A stretch of 17,579 nt of DNA. Source: Cloacimonetes bacterium UBA5835 (GTDB lineage: Bacteria; Cloacimonadota; Cloacimonadia; Cloacimonadales; Cloacimonadaceae). How positions within the stretch are numbered: the stretch's first letter is position 1; every line of letters starts with the position of its first letter. The DNA lies in the NCBI GenBank assembly GCA_002432865.1, contig DJGX01000003.1, forward strand, positions 1-17,579, given 5' to 3'. This document shows, piece by piece, positions 15,129 through 17,579 of this stretch. A model generated the notes under the pieces. That model did not search any database, had not been told where the DNA came from, and saw only the letters and a list, made by a program, of their open reading frames with translations. The translations under genes and the position numbers were made by a program.

Positions 15129-17369
15129 ATGAAAAAGCTGTATCTTATTTTAATTGTGCTGGTTGGCACAACTCTTTTAGCAGCTGAACGCGGCTTAACT
15201 GTTAACGAAATTCCAGTTTCCGATGAAGTTACTACTGTTTCTACTCCTGTTCCTGCATTTTTTAATAACGAATCCAAAGCTAACAAGAGCAAATTGGAAT
15301 TTCCCAAGAGCTGGGATACACTGCAAGAACTGAATTTCAACTATCGTCTTCCCGCTAAACAACAAGTTGGTATGCAATTTATGAATTTAACGCATAATGT
15401 TCAGCCCTTTGGTTACCCTTATTCCCTTTCGGAAACGGCTTTTCAGGCAATCAACAAATCCCCTGAATGGCTGCAGGCAGAACTTTCTTCTGTTTTAGCA
15501 CAACTGGAACCGGAAAAACAGTTGCTCTGGTCAAATTTGATTCTTTCCACGCAAGATCCTTATGTGGATGAAATTGCTTTTTGCATTGCTTATTCTTCAC
15601 CTCAGTATTTAAATTCTACTTTTGCTCTGCCGGAACTCTTTACGGAAAATGCAACCGCTATTTATTCCCTTGCCACAGAGCTTCCTTATGTGGAAATTAT
15701 AGATACGGGAAATTCTGCAACAGGTGGAAATTATTATTCCACAACCCGTTACTTTAAAAAGAACACCAATGGAGAAATGCAACAGGTTACGGTCCCTCAA
15801 GAGATATATTATTGGTATATTGTTCATCCCAAGCTTACCGATGAAATAGCCGCCTACATCAATCCTACGGTTATAGAAAATAATTCTAACCATAACAATA
15901 ACATAGCTGCTCCTCCCACAGGCAAATTTTGGAGAACCTATCTCTATAACCTTCAGGAAGGTGACTATCCAGTTCTAAGCGATACCTTAGTTCAATGCCA
16001 AACTCTTTTTAATAGGGATGGAACTGGAAACGATGCTATCCGCACAATTCAATGGTGGATAAATCAACAGATGAGTTTCACTTCCAATAACGAAAGACCT
16101 CATCAACCAGTTAGAATTATCACCAAGCATTTTGGACGCTGTGGAGAATATGCAGATTTAACTGCTGCGGTAGCTCGTCTTGCCTTGATTCCTTGTACCA
16201 GTATAATATCCATATCCACAGATCACACTTGGAACGAATTTTGGGATGAGAATTGGGTTGCCTGGGAACCGGTAAATGGCTATATAGATGATCCTTTGGT
16301 TTATGAAAACGGCTGGGGCAAGGTCTTTGGCAGCGTTATCGAAATTCGCTCCGATGGTTTATTTACTCCTGTAACGGATAGATATTCCGAAGGACTTTGC
16401 CATATTACCATTCAGGTTGTGGACTCCAATCAGCGCCCTGTGGATGGTGCCAGAGTAGTTCTTGCCATTTTGGATGGCAGCAATGTTTTTGATTGTGACC
16501 AATATACCAATAATAACGGCATTGTAACTTTTACAGTAGGTGAAAACAGAAATTATCGAGGCCGCACGGAAACTACTTTTGGCTATTTTCCTGAAGTTGT
16601 AGGAACTTATACTCAGTTAGTAGAAAATTCCGTTGCTGGAGAAAACTATCAATTTATCTTTACTGTACCAGCAGTTATGCCTGAACCCTCTTTGGAAGAA
16701 CTTCCTCCCCCGGAAGACCCAGTTCAGGATTTTCAGTTTGCCGTATCTTTCAGTAGTGACGGCTATTACATTACCGGTTATTCTTTATGGGATGATATTT
16801 ATTCTTTGGGAAGCCGTCCCTACCATTATAAATTGGTAGAAACACCCGCCGAAGCGAACTTTATGGTTTTGGATATTGATAATTTACTATTTTGGCAGCT
16901 GGATTGCTTAGGATCTGGCTATAGTCATTTAGGTCCTGTAACTGAAGCAAACGGAACTTTCAGCATCCCTCTTGGTTCGGATTGGTATGCCATTATGGAT
17001 AATTCTTATCAGCATCGCAATGCGGTTAAAATAAACGCGTCCTTACTGTTTCAGCATAACGGAACCCAAACTCAGGATGAACTTGCACCGGTTATCTTAA
17101 CGAATCTTTCTTCTTACCCCAATCCCTTTAAAACAGAAGCTTATTTGTCTTTTGAGTCCTCTAAAAATTGCCTGGCAGAAATAACCGTGTATAACCTGAA
17201 AGGACAAACTCTTCGAAGCTGGAAAGATGTATCTCTAAAATCTGGTGCCTGCAATATTTTCTGGGACGGAAAAGATAATAAAGGCCTTTCTGTTCCTGCC
17301 GGAGTATATATCTGGAAAGTGCAGAGTGGCAATCAAACCCTTTCCAGTAAAATGCTTTTCCTGAAATAG
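15129..17369 (+). CDS. Secreted transglutaminase-like protein with C-terminal sorting (FlgD-type) domain
   Basis: The 746-residue product starts with a signal peptide (MKKLYLILIVLVGTTLLAA, cut near residue 19). A transglutaminase-like core lies at about 240-390: C338 in FGRCGEYADL, H366 in DHTWNEFW, and E380 in NWVAWEPVNG complete a Cys-His-acid triad, with Glu where Asp is more usual. Such folds act as proteases, cross-linkers or glycan-linked hydrolases; the reaction is not known here. A carboxypeptidase-regulatory/Ig-like beta domain follows (ITIQVVDSNQRPVDGARVVL, about 420-490). The C-terminus has YPNPF (663-667), ITVYNLKGQ, WDGKDNKG and GVYIWKV, the FlgD-like/type IX sorting domain of FCB-group secreted proteins, so it is probably placed on the cell surface. 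I chose the ATG at 15129 because GAGGTGA (15116-15122) lies 6 nt before it; the GTG at 15120 falls inside that site. Confidence 0.88.
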   Translation: MKKLYLILIVLVGTTLLAAERGLTVNEIPVSDEVTTVSTPVPAFFNNESKANKSKLEFPKSWDTLQELNFNYRLPAKQQVGMQFMNLTHNVQPFGYPYSLSETAFQAINKSPEWLQAELSSVLAQLEPEKQLLWSNLILSTQDPYVDEIAFCIAYSSPQYLNSTFALPELFTENATAIYSLATELPYVEIIDTGNSATGGNYYSTTRYFKKNTNGEMQQVTVPQEIYYWYIVHPKLTDEIAAYINPTVIENNSNHNNNIAAPPTGKFWRTYLYNLQEGDYPVLSDTLVQCQTLFNRDGTGNDAIRTIQWWINQQMSFTSNNERPHQPVRIITKHFGRCGEYADLTAAVARLALIPCTSIISISTDHTWNEFWDENWVAWEPVNGYIDDPLVYENGWGKVFGSVIEIRSDGLFTPVTDRYSEGLCHITIQVVDSNQRPVDGARVVLAILDGSNVFDCDQYTNNNGIVTFTVGENRNYRGRTETTFGYFPEVVGTYTQLVENSVAGENYQFIFTVPAVMPEPSLEELPPPEDPVQDFQFAVSFSSDGYYITGYSLWDDIYSLGSRPYHYKLVETPAEANFMVLDIDNLLFWQLDCLGSGYSHLGPVTEANGTFSIPLGSDWYAIMDNSYQHRNAVKINASLLFQHNGTQTQDELAPVILTNLSSYPNPFKTEAYLSFESSKNCLAEITVYNLKGQTLRSWKDVSLKSGACNIFWDGKDNKGLSVPAGVYIWKVQSGNQTLSSKMLFLK

Positions 17370-17385
17370 AGTGTTTGTTTCACTT

Positions 17386-17451
17386 AACAAGAGATTTTCC
17401 CTTGGATAATTAGTTACGGTGGAACTTATTCTCTTGTTCATCTTTCCACCG
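17386..17451 (+). other. Interleaved inverted repeats (pseudoknot or switch topology)
   Basis: Arm A AACAAGAGA (17386-17394) pairs with TCTCTTGTT (17430-17438), nine perfect pairs. Arm B CGGTGGAA (17417-17424) pairs with TTCCACCG (17444-17451), eight perfect pairs. The order is A-B-A'-B', so the two stems either form a pseudoknot or exclude each other. The element begins 17 nt after the transglutaminase stop. It has no strong T-run after it. It could be a 3' end structure, a leader of a gene beyond the window, or part of an intergenic repeat. Confidence 0.6.
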
Positions 17452-17452
17452 G

Positions 17453-17498
17453 GTTAAAATCCGTCGTTAATATGTGTAGCCCTTTGAGTTAAAATCGG
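17453..17498. repeat. Short direct repeat GTTAAAATC and shared ATGTGTAGCC word
   Basis: GTTAAAATCCG (17453-17463) and GTTAAAATCGG (17488-17498) are near-identical. Between them ATGTGTAGCC (17472-17481) matches 7335-7344 at the start of the hairpin repeat upstream of the methyltransferase. The whole of 17452-17579 shows no gene; it may be a degenerate member of a dispersed intergenic repeat family. Confidence 0.4.
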
Positions 17499-17579
17499 TG
17501 TTGTTTGTTGTCTGCCAAACAATTTCATCCTTTTCTCTATCTTTGCATAAGGTCACTAATAATCTCATAGAATATGCCG

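Noticed and set aside
14810..15340. Reverse-strand 176-codon frame across the caspase-transglutaminase junction
   Set aside because: It is antisense to two well-supported genes, runs through the terminator and promoter, and shows no domain; a shadow frame.
9850..17369. Classic defence island
   Set aside because: No nuclease, toxin, recombinase, phage or other defence marker was seen; the caspase has a signal peptide, and the neighbours are housekeeping genes.

Overview
The window is A+T-rich bacterial DNA. It most likely comes from a Gram-negative-type anaerobe of the FCB group, and Candidatus Cloacimonadota is my best guess. Three things point that way. SecA is long, with extra blocks before Walker A and in the preprotein cross-linking region. 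One secreted protein ends in a YPNPF...GVYIWKV domain, the type IX-like C-terminal sorting / FlgD-type Ig fold common in FCB bacteria. The gap at 7298-7370 holds short GTAGCCGGAGGA...TTCCTC hairpin repeats. The lineage is inferred from these features, not from a search.

Layout. Positions 2-232 hold the end of a broken upstream reading frame with an in-frame TAG. A gap of about 320 bases follows, with a good promoter for secA. A forward housekeeping block then runs secA (protein export ATPase), topA (DNA topoisomerase I, four C4 zinc fingers) and a MacB/FtsX-type permease starting 3 nt after topA. After a gap with two hairpin repeats comes an integral-membrane isoprenylcysteine/phospholipid-type methyltransferase. 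A terminator-like inverted repeat closes this block. Two reverse-strand genes, a GNAT acetyltransferase and a DUF2156 (LPG synthase C-terminal-like) protein, abut as TAG|ATG and form a coupled pair.

From 9.8 kb onward there are three large forward genes, each with its own TTGACA-type -35 box. The first is a soluble-adenylyl-cyclase-like protein (class III cyclase, STAND/AAA NTPase, TPR). The second is an exported caspase-fold protease joined through two PEGA domains to a SUMF1/FGE-like domain. The third is an exported transglutaminase-like protein with a C-terminal sorting domain. Two of the junctions pack an intrinsic terminator directly against the next -35 box. The 3' end of the window (17370-17579) is non-coding and carries two interleaved perfect inverted repeats with pseudoknot or switch topology.

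The genes from 9.8 to 17.4 kb could form a signalling and secreted-effector neighbourhood: an intracellular cyclase with an NTPase/TPR sensor, next to an envelope caspase and a surface transglutaminase. The separate promoters mean that co-function is inferred from adjacency only. No RNA genes, CRISPR arrays, insertion sequences or phage genes were seen.
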